Source of the DNA: Deltaproteobacteria bacterium
Lineage (GTDB): Bacteria > Desulfobacterota > Syntrophobacteria > BM002
Reading direction: 5' to 3'
DNA length: 32,944 bases
Assembly: GCA_022340905.1 (NCBI GenBank)
Contig: JAJDNB010000164.1
Span: 1-32,944 of the forward strand
The position numbers and the translations under genes were made by a program. Position 1 is the first letter of the stretch; every line of letters begins with the position of its first letter. This document shows positions 32,764-32,944 of the stretch, in pieces. The notes under the pieces were generated by a model. The model saw nothing but the letters and a program-made list of their open reading frames with translations. It made no database searches and was not told the DNA's origin.

Positions 32764-32944
32764 TTACCCTCTCCCGGGAACACTTTCTATTTGTCTGATG
32801 TATGACTGGATTCCCGCCAGAACTGCCTCAGCTACTGCGTCCTGGTAAGTAGCGCTCTTTAGCCGCTTCTCCTCCAACCTGTTAGTTATGAAAGAGATCT
32901 CCACCATAATCGACGGCATCTGCGCGCCAATGAGGACATAAAAA
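32764..32944 (-). CDS. N-acetylmuramoyl-L-alanine amidase (Amidase_3), 3' end only
   Basis: The last 59 codons of a minus-strand gene enter from the right edge and stop at TAA 32766-32764. The sequence FYVLIGAQMPSIMVEISFIT followed by NRLEEKRLKS and a final helix (AVLAGIQSYIRQI) is the characteristic C-terminus of Amidase_3 (AmiA/B/C, CwlM): the Glu in MVEISF is the conserved catalytic Glu. These zinc amidases cleave peptidoglycan side chains, often during cell division, in the periplasm. It is probably co-transcribed with the RNase gene 35 bases downstream. Confidence 0.88.
   Translation of the reverse strand, partial: FYVLIGAQMPSIMVEISFITNRLEEKRLKSATYQDAVAEAVLAGIQSYIRQIESVPGRG

Overview
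This window reads as a chromosomal segment of a Gram-negative anaerobe, most likely a member of the Desulfobacterota (former Deltaproteobacteria). The evidence is gene content and style: an aldehyde:ferredoxin oxidoreductase paired with a four-cluster ferredoxin, outer-membrane lipid machinery (MCE/Mla, Lnt, lipoproteins), many orphan c-di-GMP and response-regulator proteins, DUF1015, DUF721, a corC-lnt-prfB neighbourhood, and intergenic spacers filled with degenerate text-like repeats. This assignment is an inference; no rRNA is present. I see no phage, insertion sequence, integrase or CRISPR array.

Layout. 1-1588 (minus): ferredoxin subunit and the N-terminal 379 residues of a tungsten aldehyde oxidoreductase, running off the left edge. 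1878-5589 (minus): four-gene MCE/Mla-type lipid transporter (STAS-permease, ATPase, MCE protein, lipoprotein) behind a clear sigma-70-like promoter. 5707-10827: a small exported protein, an orphan amino-acid-type binding lipoprotein, a large MscS channel and a membrane diguanylate cyclase. 11391-15160: a two-SIS-domain isomerase-like protein, a zinc-ribbon protein, a small exported membrane protein, UppP and an orphan NarL-type regulator. 15499-15705: tRNA-Ala(GGC) with its own promoter and terminator. 16112-18000: a receiver protein with a degenerate histidine-kinase helix, an unknown 140-residue protein and a PilZ protein. 18374-22368: an acidic small protein with a DciA-like (DUF721) protein, facing a minus-strand group of TrmN6-like methyltransferase and DUF1015, with NAD kinase further upstream on the same strand. 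22710-23660: a receiver-GGDEF cyclase. 23972-26042: a polyamine cluster (XRE-cupin regulator, SpeD, SpeB) with a consensus promoter and a perfect 15-bp palindrome just downstream of it. 26093-30489: CorC, PilZ, Lnt and RF2, the last needing a programmed +1 frameshift. 30728-32944 (minus): an RNase II-family exonuclease and the 3' end of an N-acetylmuramoyl-L-alanine amidase.

How the parts work together. Envelope biology dominates: lipid transport (Mla), lipoprotein acylation (Lnt), undecaprenyl phosphate recycling (UppP), cell-wall hydrolysis (amidase) and osmotic release (MscS). Signalling is c-di-GMP-centred, with two GGDEF synthases and two PilZ receptors but no EAL or HD-GYP phosphodiesterase here. 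The most system-like locus is the polyamine cluster, where regulator, probable operator and two biosynthetic enzymes are contiguous. The most unusual feature at larger scale is a set of dispersed intergenic repeat families, some directly abutting stop codons and some forming near-perfect hairpins.
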